Shown: positions 25,915 through 35,409, counted from the stretch's first letter. The stretch is DNA of 64,000 nucleotides from a candidate division CSSED10-310 bacterium (GCA_016931515.1 JAFGEQ010000002.1:1-64000), one strand, 5' to 3'. Translations and numbers: made by a program. The notes: generated by a model not told the origin, from the letters alone.

Positions 25915-26301
25915 GTGAGTTTACCCGATGATTACAGATTTACCAGAGATCATGAGTGGGTGAGTGTGGATGGTGATATCGCAACGATCGGCATTACGGC
26001 ACATGCCGCCGAACAGCTTGGAGATGTTGTTTTTGTCGAACTTCCTTCTGTGGGAACCAGCTTCGAAAAGGGTGATGTATTCAGCGTAGTCGAATCTGTT
26101 AAAGCAGCGGTCGACTGTTACATGCCCGTATCGGGTGAAGTGACGGAAATCAATGAAACACTGGAGTCTGCGTACGAGATCATGAACGAAGATCCCCAGG
26201 GCCAGGGTTGGATTGTCCGTATCAGAATGACGGATACAACTGAAATCGATCAATTAATGACAGCGAAAGCCTATGCGGATTATCTGTCCACGGTAGAATA
26301 A
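25915..26301 (+). CDS. gcvH: Glycine cleavage system H protein (lipoyl carrier)
   Basis: This 128-residue swinging-arm protein has HEWV near residue 13 and the lipoylation site Lys63 in VESVKAA. It shuttles the methylamine group between the P, T and L proteins. It starts at GTG with AAGGAGG seven bases upstream. A short AT-rich palindrome (ACATTT at 25883-25888, AAATGT at 25890-25895) lies just before the ribosome-binding site. The L protein (dihydrolipoyl dehydrogenase) and lipoate-attachment enzymes are not in the window. Confidence 0.96.
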   Translation: MSLPDDYRFTRDHEWVSVDGDIATIGITAHAAEQLGDVVFVELPSVGTSFEKGDVFSVVESVKAAVDCYMPVSGEVTEINETLESAYEIMNEDPQGQGWIVRIRMTDTTEIDQLMTAKAYADYLSTVE

Positions 26302-26322
26302 CAACTAACAAGGATAATGATC

Positions 26323-27684
26323 ATGCAATACATCCCTCTGACGGAAAATGAGTGCCGTCAGATGCTGGAGTCACTCGGAGTCTCCTCCATCGACGATTTA
26401 TTGTCAGACATACCAGCTGCAAAACGTTTGAAGCAAGCCCTGAATCTGCCGGTTGCCATGAGTGAACAGAACCTTGCCCGCTTCATGAAAAGACTTGCAT
26501 CATTTGACACACCTCATGACAGCATACCCTGTTTCATGGGTGCCGGCTCATATCGGCACTTCGTACCCGCAGCTGTTCGGGCCATGGCTGCCCGGTCGGA
26601 GTTCGTAACTGCCTATACACCCTATCAACCGGAAATCAGCCAGGGTTCTCTTCAAGCCATGTTCGAATACCAGACGATGATGACCCAATTGACAGGAATG
26701 CAGGTATCCAATGCGTCGATGTATGATGGCGCAATGGCTACAGCTGAAGCGGCATTGCTTGCTGTTCGTGCGAAACGCTGCCAGACTGTTATGGTCTCCC
26801 GCGCACTGAATCCCAGCTACCGAACAGTGCTGGACACGTATACATCAAATCTGGATGTCACGATCACCGAGCTTCCAGTTAACTCCAAGGGACAAACCGA
26901 TTTGACACCACTGCTTTCACTGGATGCGAAAAACATCGCCGGTGTAATGATCCAATCCCCGAATATGCTCGGTGTCATTGAAGATCTGGAGTCGATCGGC
27001 AGACAACTGAAGCAGTTGAAAATTTTGTTCGTTGTTGTCGTGACGGAAGCAATGTCTCTGGCCATCCTGAAAGCACCCGGTCATTGCGGTGCCGACATCG
27101 TTTGCGGTGAGGGTCAAAGTTTGGGACTCCCGGTCAATTTCGGTGGCCCGTACCTTGGTTTCTTTACAGTCACCGACGAGTTAATGCGTCGAATGCCGGG
27201 TCGAGTTGTAGGCCTGACTCAGGATACTGAAGGACGTTGCGGCTTTGTTAACACTCTCTCGACCCGGGAACAGCACATTCGGCGTGATAAAGCGACTTCC
27301 AACATCTGCACCAACCAGGCTTTATGTGCGATCACTTCAGCAATGTATATGACGGCGATGGGTCAGCGGGGCTTGCGAAATGTCGCACTCATGAACATGA
27401 AAAAAGCTGCATATCTGAAATCGAAACTGGAAACCGTCAGCGGTGTTAGTATTCCATTCGATGGACCAGCTTTTAACGAGTTGACCGTCGTACTCCCGGC
27501 CTCTCTGGACTCCTTCCAGAAAGCCCTGGCGGAACATGGCATAATCGGAGGTTATGATCTCCGATGTTCATGGCCGGAACTTGGCCAAGCAATGCTGCTG
27601 TGTGTAACCGAGACCAATACACGAGAAGACATCGACCGTTTTACGGTTGTTTTATCGGAATGGATTCAGGAGGTGCGAGGATGA
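26323..27684 (+). CDS. gcvPA: Glycine dehydrogenase (decarboxylating) subunit 1
   Basis: This is the N-terminal half of the split P protein, about 453 residues. I prefer the ATG at 26323 (MQYIPLTENE), eight bases after AAGGA, to the ATG at 26317. Landmarks are IPCFMGAGSYRHFVPAAV, TAYTPYQPEISQGSLQ and NFGGPYLGFF. Together with subunit 2 it forms the heteromeric PLP enzyme that decarboxylates glycine and loads the lipoyl arm of GcvH. The split form is typical of Firmicutes, Thermotogae, many delta-proteobacteria and other anaerobes, in contrast to the fused E. coli form. It ends in ATGA with subunit 2. Confidence 0.95.
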   Translation: MQYIPLTENECRQMLESLGVSSIDDLLSDIPAAKRLKQALNLPVAMSEQNLARFMKRLASFDTPHDSIPCFMGAGSYRHFVPAAVRAMAARSEFVTAYTPYQPEISQGSLQAMFEYQTMMTQLTGMQVSNASMYDGAMATAEAALLAVRAKRCQTVMVSRALNPSYRTVLDTYTSNLDVTITELPVNSKGQTDLTPLLSLDAKNIAGVMIQSPNMLGVIEDLESIGRQLKQLKILFVVVVTEAMSLAILKAPGHCGADIVCGEGQSLGLPVNFGGPYLGFFTVTDELMRRMPGRVVGLTQDTEGRCGFVNTLSTREQHIRRDKATSNICTNQALCAITSAMYMTAMGQRGLRNVALMNMKKAAYLKSKLETVSGVSIPFDGPAFNELTVVLPASLDSFQKALAEHGIIGGYDLRCSWPELGQAMLLCVTETNTREDIDRFTVVLSEWIQEVRG

Positions 27685-29174
27685 ACTGCAAAGATCCTTT
27701 CCCAGGAATAAAGGGTTTAATATTCGATGAACCTCTGATTTTTAATCGCAGTGAATCCGGCAGAAACGGATGCTCCGTTCCTGATGACGATTTAGTGGAT
27801 TTTACATATTCCATCCCGGACACGTTTCTTCTGAGGGATGATATACCGGGAATGCCTGAGGTGTGTGAACTCGATATGGTCAGACATTACACCCGCCTCT
27901 CCCAATGGAACTACTCTGTTGATCTGGGAATGTATCCACTCGGCTCCTGCACCATGAAATATAATCCCAAAGTGAACGAAGAAATTGCTTCGCTGGATGG
28001 GTTTGCCCAACTTCATCCTCACACACCGATCCATCTCTCCCAGGGCGCTTTACAGGTTATGTATGATCTTGCCCGATATTTGACTGAGATAAGCGGATTG
28101 TCTGCGGTTACTCTCCAGCCATCAGCAGGCGCGCAGGGTGAACTTGCCGGCATGTTGATCATCAAATCATTCCATGTGAACAATGGGGATTCTCAGAGAG
28201 TTAATGTTTTGATTCCCGATAGCGCTCATGGCACCAATCCAGCCAGCTGTGTTCTGGCCGGTCTGAAAGCCGTGGAAATCAAGAGTGGTCCGGATGGCAG
28301 GCTTGACCCAGAAGCGATTGTACCGTATCTGAATGAGTCCCTGGCGGGAATAATGATGACGAACCCGAACACATTGGGGATTTTTGAGACACATGCGGAC
28401 AAGGTTGCCGATATGATCCATGGCGCCGGCGGATTGGTTTACATGGACGGAGCCAATCTGAACGCGCTGATGGGGATTGTGAAACCGGCTGATCTCGGCG
28501 TGGATGTTCAGCACATTAATCTTCATAAAACCTTCTCCACACCCCATGGTGGAGGTGGCCCGGGTTCAGGTCCCGTTGCCGTGTCGGAAAAATTGAAACC
28601 GTTTTTGCCGATCCCGATTATCGAATTTGATGGCGAGCGGTACATGTACCAGTGGGATCGCCCCTTGAGCATTGGTCGCTTACACGGTTTCATGGGTAAT
28701 TTCGCTGTAATGTTACGGGCTTATGCATACATCCGGGCTCTCGGGCCCGACGGTATCCGATCCGTCTCGGAAGCTGCCATTCTCAATGCGAACTATATCA
28801 AGGAAAAATTAAGACCGTATTACAATCTGCCCTATAATGACATTTGCAAACATGAATGTGTGTTAAATGATGAATACCAGGCGAAAAACAGTATCACAAC
28901 AATGGATATTGCGAAGCGATTGATGGACTACGGATTCCATCCCCCAACGGTCTATTTCCCCCTGATTGTCCATGGGGCCATCATGATCGAACCGACAGAA
29001 AGCGAATCAAGGCGAAATCTGGATCAATTCATTAACGCCATGATCCGGATTGCTCAGGAAGCGGAAGAAAACCCGGATTTACTAAAATCAGCTCCTCATC
29101 TACCCAAACTGACTCGTCTGGATGAAACGCTTGCTGCTCGCAAACTGATTCTTCGCTGGACTCCGGATGCCTGA
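27681..29174 (+). CDS. gcvPB: Glycine dehydrogenase (decarboxylating) subunit 2
   Basis: The start is the ATG at 27681, preceded by GGAGGTGCGAGG and overlapping the gcvPA stop by four bases; an upstream extension to 27564 in the same frame is inside gcvPA and not used. The 497-residue subunit carries the PLP-binding Lys in NLHKTFSTPHGGGG. Other landmarks are YPLGSCTMKYNPK and LHPHTP near residue 110. It binds pyridoxal phosphate and, with subunit 1, starts glycine cleavage, giving CO2 and the aminomethyl-lipoyl arm. Its 3' end overlaps the AlkD-like gene by eight bases. Confidence 0.96.
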   Translation: MNCKDPFPGIKGLIFDEPLIFNRSESGRNGCSVPDDDLVDFTYSIPDTFLLRDDIPGMPEVCELDMVRHYTRLSQWNYSVDLGMYPLGSCTMKYNPKVNEEIASLDGFAQLHPHTPIHLSQGALQVMYDLARYLTEISGLSAVTLQPSAGAQGELAGMLIIKSFHVNNGDSQRVNVLIPDSAHGTNPASCVLAGLKAVEIKSGPDGRLDPEAIVPYLNESLAGIMMTNPNTLGIFETHADKVADMIHGAGGLVYMDGANLNALMGIVKPADLGVDVQHINLHKTFSTPHGGGGPGSGPVAVSEKLKPFLPIPIIEFDGERYMYQWDRPLSIGRLHGFMGNFAVMLRAYAYIRALGPDGIRSVSEAAILNANYIKEKLRPYYNLPYNDICKHECVLNDEYQAKNSITTMDIAKRLMDYGFHPPTVYFPLIVHGAIMIEPTESESRRNLDQFINAMIRIAQEAEENPDLLKSAPHLPKLTRLDETLAARKLILRWTPDA

Positions 29175-29886
29175 TCCACTGCTTATTGAGATTGAGAACT
29201 TTTGCAGGAGCCGTGCGAACCCGATCAGGGCAGAACACTGTCAGAAGTATTTTAAGACAGGGCATGGTGAATATGGATATGGTGACGTTTTCCTGGGTAT
29301 CGAAGTACCGGTACTCAGGAAAACCGCATTACTTTTTTGGACCGTGCCATTGAGCACATCGGTTCGATTACTCCAATCCATCTACCACGAAGAACGGATG
29401 CTGGCCCTGATGATATGGATCCGGCAATTCGAGAGGGGCACTTCCGATGTAAGGGATAGCCTTGTGGTAGCCTATCTCGATAATACCAGCCGGATTAACA
29501 ACTGGGATCTCGTTGATATATCAGCTCATAAAATCCTCGGTGCTTATCTTCTCGAACACGATTCCGAATCCGGATTACTTAAAAAACTCGCCGGATCAAC
29601 CATTTTGTGGGAACGACGAATTGCAATGATTTCGACCTTGCGTTTCATCCAGGTCAACCGTCCGGAACCGGCGTTCCTGATCGCCGACCTGCTGTTGAAT
29701 GATCCTGAAGATCTGATGCACAAAGCTGTAGGATGGATGCTTCGGGAGATCGGCAAACGGGATCAGGCATCCGAGCGTGCTTTTCTCGACTCCCGTTATA
29801 AAAATATGCCCCGTACTATGCTTCGATATGCCATCGAGCGATTCGATGAACCCCTTAGACAGCAATATCTTAAAGGAATGATTTAA
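29167..29886 (+). CDS. AlkD-like DNA glycosylase (DNA alkylation repair protein)
   Basis: This 239-residue all-helical protein belongs to the AlkD/AlkC-like HEAT-repeat superfamily. Landmarks are the YKYG-like HGEYGYGDVFLG segment near residue 35, HEERMLALMIW and the conserved INNWDLVDISAHKI segment containing the Trp-Asp pair. AlkD excises N3- and N7-alkylpurines without base flipping. The start overlaps the end of gcvPB by eight bases, so it is carried in the gcv operon. Cytoplasmic. The link with glycine cleavage is probably incidental. Confidence 0.88.
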   Translation: MPDPLLIEIENFCRSRANPIRAEHCQKYFKTGHGEYGYGDVFLGIEVPVLRKTALLFWTVPLSTSVRLLQSIYHEERMLALMIWIRQFERGTSDVRDSLVVAYLDNTSRINNWDLVDISAHKILGAYLLEHDSESGLLKKLAGSTILWERRIAMISTLRFIQVNRPEPAFLIADLLLNDPEDLMHKAVGWMLREIGKRDQASERAFLDSRYKNMPRTMLRYAIERFDEPLRQQYLKGMI

Positions 29887-29888
29887 TC

Positions 29889-31034
29889 GTGCAGATCGTG
29901 ACTGATCGTCTCCTGATCCGTCCCGCTGCCTTCGAGGATATCCATCGTATCGTTGAACTCTGGAACGACCCCCGAATCACGACATTTGTCGGATTCCCTT
30001 TCGGGCTTCGAACGAATGCCGATATCGTGGCATCGCAGCTGGTTCCTCCACCGGAGCATCTGACTGATCGAATACTGGTCGTTATACACTACGAATCAGG
30101 GAAGATTATCGGGCAGGCCATGATGCACTCCCCGGATCAGAACGGTCTGAGTACTACGGATATCAAATTGAATCCGGATCATCAGGGATTGCATTACGGC
30201 TCTGAGATAAAACGGGCGCTGTTGACCTACCTGTTTCACGAGACATCCTGTACGATTGTGGAAACCACACCCAATCTTGCGAATAGCGCCAGCATACATC
30301 TTCAGGAATCATGCGGAGCTATCCGGATCGGGCGGGGACGTTGGGAACCGAGCCATGATTCGTCTGCAGATTGTATTCCAGTGGATTATTGGATCTACCG
30401 GGTTTACAAACATTCAGCACCCTATCCTGATGTTCGTCATCGGCAATTTCAATACACAGCGATAATTCCCGTTGCCGGCAAATCTCAACGTATGAGGCAG
30501 TTCAAACCGTTACTGCCATGGCCCCCAAACCAGCAGAATGCATCTCGTTGTGTGATACAGTCTGCAATCAGCAGCCTGATGGAAGCAGGTATTGATCCTA
30601 TCAGGGTTGCTGTTGGGACACGGGGAACAGAGATTAAAGGCAGGTTAAAAAATTGGCCGGTACAGATTGTTGAAGGAGCCTCTGGTACCAAGGCGATGAG
30701 TGATACAATAGTTAAAGTTCTGCCGTTAATCGATCCCGCTTCTGTTATCGTAATATTACCGGGCGATCATCCTGCTGTTGCACCGGAAACCATCCGTCGA
30801 TTAGTCGGCTTCCATGAGGAAAATCCAGATCGGATCCATATTCCTTCCTTTGGAGGAAAATCCGGCCACCCGGCCTTTTTCCCGCCATCGGCTAATCAAT
30901 TCATGGCCTGCTCGAACCGTAAAAATGGTCTCCGATCGGTAATCCACGATTCAAGCCTGGACGTTGTTTATCATGAGATGGGAGATCCGGGCATCCTTAA
31001 AAACCTTGATTTACCCTCAGATTATTCAGTTTGA
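29889..31034 (+). CDS. Fusion of a GNAT acetyltransferase and a MobA-like nucleotidyltransferase
   Basis: This 381-residue protein starts at GTG two bases after the AlkD-like stop. Residues 1-175 are a RimJ/RimL-type GNAT domain (TDRLLIRPAAFEDI at the start, a LHYGSEIKRALL acetyl-CoA block). Residues 188-381 form a MobA/MocA-like NTP transferase (PVAGKSQRMRQFKPLLP, then ILPGDHPAVAPET, then GKSGHPAFF). The MocA group attaches CMP or GMP to molybdopterin. In this copy the usual LAAGxSxRMG is PVAGKSQRMRQ, so the nucleotide loop is slightly altered. I do not know this fusion from described proteins. No other molybdenum genes are present, so the nucleotidyl acceptor may be different, for example a sugar phosphate. 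Confidence 0.8.
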   Translation: MQIVTDRLLIRPAAFEDIHRIVELWNDPRITTFVGFPFGLRTNADIVASQLVPPPEHLTDRILVVIHYESGKIIGQAMMHSPDQNGLSTTDIKLNPDHQGLHYGSEIKRALLTYLFHETSCTIVETTPNLANSASIHLQESCGAIRIGRGRWEPSHDSSADCIPVDYWIYRVYKHSAPYPDVRHRQFQYTAIIPVAGKSQRMRQFKPLLPWPPNQQNASRCVIQSAISSLMEAGIDPIRVAVGTRGTEIKGRLKNWPVQIVEGASGTKAMSDTIVKVLPLIDPASVIVILPGDHPAVAPETIRRLVGFHEENPDRIHIPSFGGKSGHPAFFPPSANQFMACSNRKNGLRSVIHDSSLDVVYHEMGDPGILKNLDLPSDYSV

Positions 31035-31076
31035 TTTACTGCAGCGTGTCGAATCCCAAGGTCAAGAATGACGGGA

Positions 31077-32045
31077 TCAGGATTTCAGGAGCAGGCGATA
31101 GATATTGATCTCATCTCTGAGCGGTGATCGGGGGTCTAATCGAAATTTTCCGGAGATGGATACCAGTCCCCATCGAATCAAGATAGTCAGATAGAGCATC
31201 TGCCGCATTAGAATGGTAGCGAAGTAACTATGATGCTTACTGAAGTAATAACACATGCTCCGATACCTTTCATAAAATTGTTTCAAGGGGATTCTTCGTG
31301 AGGAAGCCGCCACTTGGTGTCTGGCAACAACGCTGGTCAGAAATACCCATGAATAACCGGCATTTTTTAATCGTTTTGCGAGGTCGATCTCCTCATAATA
31401 TAGAAAAAATTGTTCATCCATTCCTCCAACTTGGTCCATTGCCGTGCGCCGTAGAAGAACACAGGCACCCGTCGTATAATCGACTTCCTGATCCAATACC
31501 GGGAGTGGTGCGTATTGTTTGAATAATCTGCCAAGACACCGGAGAGGACTATTGATAATAGTTTCATCATCCGGCATCAGGCGTTTCAACTGAAACAGAT
31601 GCGCAATGGTCCGCAGGATAGATGGAAAACTACCCCGTGAGGGCTGGATCCGTCCATCAGGAAACTCTATCCTGGGTGCAACGGCAGCAACAGCCGGTTT
31701 ATCATCCAAATAGGTTTTTAACTCTTGGATAGCTTCAAGAGACAGATCCGCATCCGGGTTCAAAAGCAGGATGAAAGGCGCTGAAGAAATCCGGATTCCC
31801 TGATTGACTGCAGTAGCAAATCCAACGTTCTCTGCGTTATAAATTATCGTTATATCAGTTGTAAACCGGTTCAGTACAGCCTTTGTTTCATCTCCGGAAC
31901 CGTTGTCCACAACTATTATCTCCAGCCCGTAAGAAAGGGCTTCAGAAGTCAGCGATGGCAGAAGGGATTCCAGTTCTGCTGAAGACTCATACGAAACAAT
32001 GATAACGGAGACAACTCTATTCATTATCGGCAGAGGCGTTCTCAT
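31077..32045 (-). CDS. Family 2 glycosyltransferase, rhamnosyltransferase-like
   Basis: This GT-A enzyme has up to 322 residues; a second ATG at 32024 (MNRVVSVIIVSYES) gives a 315-residue protein and fits the usual family start better. Landmarks are VSVIIVSYES, VDNGSGDET, the DxD motif in LLNPDADLSL, and FFLYYEEIDLAKRLKNAGY, a block typical of WbbL-like rhamnosyltransferases. It is a cytoplasmic-face enzyme of O-antigen or exopolysaccharide assembly. It lies 80 bases downstream of a membrane glycosyltransferase gene and is probably co-transcribed with it. Confidence 0.9.
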   Translation of the reverse strand: MRTPLPIMNRVVSVIIVSYESSAELESLLPSLTSEALSYGLEIIVVDNGSGDETKAVLNRFTTDITIIYNAENVGFATAVNQGIRISSAPFILLLNPDADLSLEAIQELKTYLDDKPAVAAVAPRIEFPDGRIQPSRGSFPSILRTIAHLFQLKRLMPDDETIINSPLRCLGRLFKQYAPLPVLDQEVDYTTGACVLLRRTAMDQVGGMDEQFFLYYEEIDLAKRLKNAGYSWVFLTSVVARHQVAASSRRIPLKQFYERYRSMCYYFSKHHSYFATILMRQMLYLTILIRWGLVSISGKFRLDPRSPLRDEINIYRLLLKS

Positions 32046-32124
32046 GAGCCTGAATTTATCGTTATCGCTGTTAAATGTAAAAGCGTTTTTAATATCGAAA
32101 AATCTGTACTATTAATCAAGAAAT

Positions 32125-33807
32125 CTACTCCGATGACCCGAATGGAATGATCTTCCAGAGACTGACAGGTGAATTTTTTATCATGAATGTATGTATCTGT
32201 TCCGCTCGTGACATTTCCGCCGGAAACCATCTCCTCTGCAAATCAAGCTCATTTCCAAGTGGATACTCCCATGCTAAAATATGTGTAATTCCAAAACGAT
32301 TGAACGGATCCTTCCAATTGACGAATTCTTTCCAGGTCGGAATATCTTTGAATGTTGTTTCCAGCGCGAGTTGAGGTGCCCACTGTCCGGCCAGAACCGA
32401 GTTGTCCGGTAGGTGTTGTGCGAGATATCTGGAGCTTTCGAGCACATCATATGATCGGGTGAACAAACGATACCCCACGTAAACGCTCTGAAAAATAAGA
32501 CTTGCTGCGATAAGAGCAGCGGAATATCTCTTTGGCATTTTTTTCTTCATGAAGACCAGATAGTTGATCAACAGAGTAAACAGCAGAGTGACAATTGCGC
32601 CAAGATCGGAAAAGCCTCGGAGGTCAGAGAACCCGGTAATCCTTCCTTCGAAGAGGAATCGATCGAGCAACAGTGGAACATTTATCGAGACCGAGAGTGT
32701 GACGATTATCGCTATCGCGAATCTGTTAACCGTGCTGAGCTTCAATAAAAAATCCTGCCAATCGATATCCATCAGGAAACGAAATCCCAGAATAATAATC
32801 GGTATCAGAGCCGGCAGGTAATAACGCATCGGGCGGTATCCCATGGGCATCAGCGACAAAACGGACAGCAACAGCCACGTGAATGAAAATGTTATTACTG
32901 GAGGTATCAGCCGGTAACGTTGTTTCAGGAGAACCAGACTGAACATGAGAATAGACGCCGGAAACAGGATCGGCATCTGGTTGAAATACACACCGGGAGG
33001 TTGTGTGAAAATATTTTTTACAAGATCGCTAATGCTATGCCCCTGTTGAGATAGATAAAATCGGCTGTATTGATGGAGTATTTGCTTATTGGGGAACCAG
33101 ATATACCTCATCCACGTCAGACCGACGGCAATCATGCCGGAAAATTGTGCCATCAATCCAAGATATCGTCGTCTGCCATTCGGTTCTGTTAGTAAGGTTG
33201 CAATCAGAACAAGGGGGAGGAAATAGATCTGTGTTGTTTTTATCTGCCATGTCCATGCAGCACAAATCCCTGTCATTACATTGAGAAGGATGTATGGAGA
33301 ACCAGGTCCGGCTTCGCGACCCTTGAGCCAGAGCCACATACTCAAGGCGGCGACTGGGAGGACGGCCGATTCGAGAATTGCAGTTCGCTGATAAGCCACC
33401 AGACTGCTGTTCACTGCAAAAATAAAAAAAAGCCATCCGTCAGGATCGACACGCTTTGATATTCGATCCAGAAGAAACAGTGTCATTATCGATAGAAATG
33501 CAGCCCAAATCCGAACCGCAAGTAAGCCCGTACCCGCGAACTTGAAGATCAGCTTGACCGGATAGTGAATCGTCGGACTGACGAGGCTGTTATGCCACTC
33601 ATCATGACTCATATTTCCGAATAGTATTTCGTTTCTGGCATCATGAACCCAGAATCCTTCATCTGCATAGTATCCGCCACTCCACGACAGATTCGCCGGC
33701 GGATCGGACAGTGGGAACAGAAGCCTGAATAGAAGTGCAACAATCCAGCTTGTGTATCGGATGAACCGTCGTTTTGTGTTTTTTACTTTCGTCAGATCGT
33801 CCACCAT
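32125..33807 (-). CDS. Polytopic membrane glycosyltransferase (ArnT/PMT-like)
   Basis: I choose the ATG at 33807, giving about 560 residues; a TTG at 33813 is also in frame. The protein has about ten membrane helices, an acidic pair in the first periplasmic loop (YYADEGFW) as in GT-C enzymes that use polyprenyl-phosphate sugars, and a C-terminal soluble domain of about 90 residues. GT-C enzymes of this class move a sugar from a lipid carrier onto protein, lipid A or glycan outside the membrane. There is no ribosome-binding site; a TACAAT ends six bases before the ATG, so the messenger may be leaderless. It probably forms a pair with the GT2 gene downstream. Confidence 0.82.
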   Translation of the reverse strand: MVDDLTKVKNTKRRFIRYTSWIVALLFRLLFPLSDPPANLSWSGGYYADEGFWVHDARNEILFGNMSHDEWHNSLVSPTIHYPVKLIFKFAGTGLLAVRIWAAFLSIMTLFLLDRISKRVDPDGWLFFIFAVNSSLVAYQRTAILESAVLPVAALSMWLWLKGREAGPGSPYILLNVMTGICAAWTWQIKTTQIYFLPLVLIATLLTEPNGRRRYLGLMAQFSGMIAVGLTWMRYIWFPNKQILHQYSRFYLSQQGHSISDLVKNIFTQPPGVYFNQMPILFPASILMFSLVLLKQRYRLIPPVITFSFTWLLLSVLSLMPMGYRPMRYYLPALIPIIILGFRFLMDIDWQDFLLKLSTVNRFAIAIIVTLSVSINVPLLLDRFLFEGRITGFSDLRGFSDLGAIVTLLFTLLINYLVFMKKKMPKRYSAALIAASLIFQSVYVGYRLFTRSYDVLESSRYLAQHLPDNSVLAGQWAPQLALETTFKDIPTWKEFVNWKDPFNRFGITHILAWEYPLGNELDLQRRWFPAEMSRAEQIHTFMIKNSPVSLWKIIPFGSSE

Positions 33808-33813
33808 GAGCAA

Positions 33814-33842
33814 ATTGTAACAAAATGTTAGTCAAAGCCCAA
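33814..33842 (-). promoter_or_regulatory. Candidate promoter giving a leaderless messenger
   Basis: On the minus strand, TTGGGC (33842-33837) and TACAAT (33819-33814) are 17 bases apart. The -10 box ends six bases before the ATG at 33807, so transcription should begin at the start codon itself. Confidence 0.45.
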
Positions 33843-33898
33843 CCTCGTATTGCGGATTACAGGAGATCCCTTCGCTTAGATTCACTGATCCGGAAGTC

Positions 33899-33927
33899 TT
33901 GACTATTCGGCTATGAAGGGGTATTGA
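33899..33927 (+). promoter_or_regulatory. Candidate promoter of the propeller lipoprotein gene
   Basis: TTGACT (33899-33904) and TATTGA (33922-33927) are separated by 17 bases, about 70 bases before the ATG. The -10 element is weak. Confidence 0.35.
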
Positions 33928-33996
33928 TTGTACTCTGGTTTTCGTTGAAGTTGCCTTCAGGCAGACTGTACAACATGACGAGAAAGGGGAGCAGAG

Positions 33997-35280
33997 ATGG
34001 TCAGTTCACACCGCATCCTCACGATTATGTCAATGATAATAATCATGATGTCATTGACAGCATGTGAAAACACGGAGAATCTTCGTAAAGGTATTCACCT
34101 TGAAAACACCGGTAATCATAAGGATGCCATTACTCATTACAAAGCATTTCTTGACCAGTATCCGGAAACTCAAAAGAAGCCGGCGGTGGAAGAAGCTATT
34201 GCGGAAGCTTACTTGAATTGGTCTGAAAACGAGAAGTCGTTAAAGCACTGGGAAGCTGGTGTGAATCTTATGCAGATTGTTCTGGATGATTACAATGAAA
34301 CCCGTGTCGCAGAAAAAGTTCAGGATGCTCTGCCGGAGTTTCTCCTTGAATGGTCAACGCAATTATCGACAAGCGGCCAGTTCCTGGATTCACTGACGAT
34401 CCTTACTCGCCTGATCCGGCATTTCCCAGCTTCTGGGTATGCTGAAAAAGGCCGAAAATTGAGATCGGAAATCGGCATATTCGCGTTTACATCAGATGAG
34501 AATATCTATGTTATGAATGCAGATGGCACCAAACTTAAAAAAGTTGCAAGTAATGCGATATCACCGACGATCTCTCCGGACGGTCAACGCATAGCGTACA
34601 TCGAACTTGCGAAATCCGGCCAGCGTCAAGGCTATCTCTGCCTGGCAAATATCGATGGTCGCAAAGCCAAACGACTCCTCGAAAACCCGACGGCTTCCGA
34701 CCCGGTTTTCTCACCCGATGGAACCAATATACTTATTTCGAAGGATAATGCTTTCCAAAAAGTAGATCTGACGGGTAGAACTATCAATGCTTATTTCGGT
34801 ATCCGTGATTTCGATACAATCGGCAGTTTCAATCCGACAGGCAAACAGGTCGTCGCATTCCTGAAAAAGCCTCAAAAAAATGTCTCGCGACTATGTGTTA
34901 CTGAAGATTTTGAGGAATATTTCGAATTGTATTCGACGGAGAATCCGATCCGGGATGCAGCATGGTCGAAGGACAATCTTAGAATAGTTTTCATAACCAG
35001 CCGCGGGATCCACTCAATTTCACCTGAAGGCGGCGAAGTTACGGACCTTATGAACAGTGCGGATCATGACAATATCGATATCAGGGCAGTTGATATCTCC
35101 CCAACCGGAGCAAACATTATCTTTCTCGGAAAAAAAGACAGCGATTTACACTATAAAATGTATTATATGACACTGGCCAGAGAAGTCGCAGAGTTACCAT
35201 ACGAAGCACCGGAAGGTCTGGAAAAACCGTTCCCGACCGGAAATAGCATTTCTTGGAGCTACGGTTACCTTCGCTATTGA
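33997..35280 (+). CDS. Lipoprotein with TPR-like and TolB-like beta-propeller domains
   Basis: This 427-residue envelope protein has a lipoprotein signal (MSLTAC, Cys23), a TPR-like helical domain (about 28-160, with HKDAITHYKAFLDQYPETQ) and a C-terminal propeller of WD40/PD40-type repeats (about 165-420, with NADGTKLKKV, ISPDGQRIAYI, FSPDGTNILIS). Such fusions sense or bind partners in the periplasm, in the way TolB does, but no enzymatic role can be claimed. The start is supported by AGGGGAG six bases before the ATG. A strong terminator follows. It is monocistronic. Confidence 0.82.
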   Translation: MVSSHRILTIMSMIIIMMSLTACENTENLRKGIHLENTGNHKDAITHYKAFLDQYPETQKKPAVEEAIAEAYLNWSENEKSLKHWEAGVNLMQIVLDDYNETRVAEKVQDALPEFLLEWSTQLSTSGQFLDSLTILTRLIRHFPASGYAEKGRKLRSEIGIFAFTSDENIYVMNADGTKLKKVASNAISPTISPDGQRIAYIELAKSGQRQGYLCLANIDGRKAKRLLENPTASDPVFSPDGTNILISKDNAFQKVDLTGRTINAYFGIRDFDTIGSFNPTGKQVVAFLKKPQKNVSRLCVTEDFEEYFELYSTENPIRDAAWSKDNLRIVFITSRGIHSISPEGGEVTDLMNSADHDNIDIRAVDISPTGANIIFLGKKDSDLHYKMYYMTLAREVAELPYEAPEGLEKPFPTGNSISWSYGYLRY

Positions 35281-35310
35281 TCCATCTTGCTACTGATAAG
35301 CAAACAATGA

Positions 35311-35340
35311 ACCCCCGCTTACGCAAGCGGGGGTTTTTAT
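35311..35340 (+). terminator. Strong intrinsic terminator after the propeller lipoprotein gene
   Basis: CCCCCGCTT (35312-35320) and AAGCGGGGG (35325-35333) form a 9-bp stem with an ACGC loop, followed by TTTTTAT. It is the best intrinsic terminator in the window. In the opposite direction the T-run is weak, so it mainly serves the plus strand. Confidence 0.92.
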
Positions 35341-35409
35341 TGCCGGCTTAGCTCATCTAACCCGCTGTCTCATTTAGGGGATGGTATTTCATTCGTATTT
35401 TCACTCTGA

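Noticed and set aside
31035-31076. Terminator between the GNAT-MobA fusion and the convergent GT2 gene
   Set aside because: The 42 bases contain no stable hairpin with a T-run.
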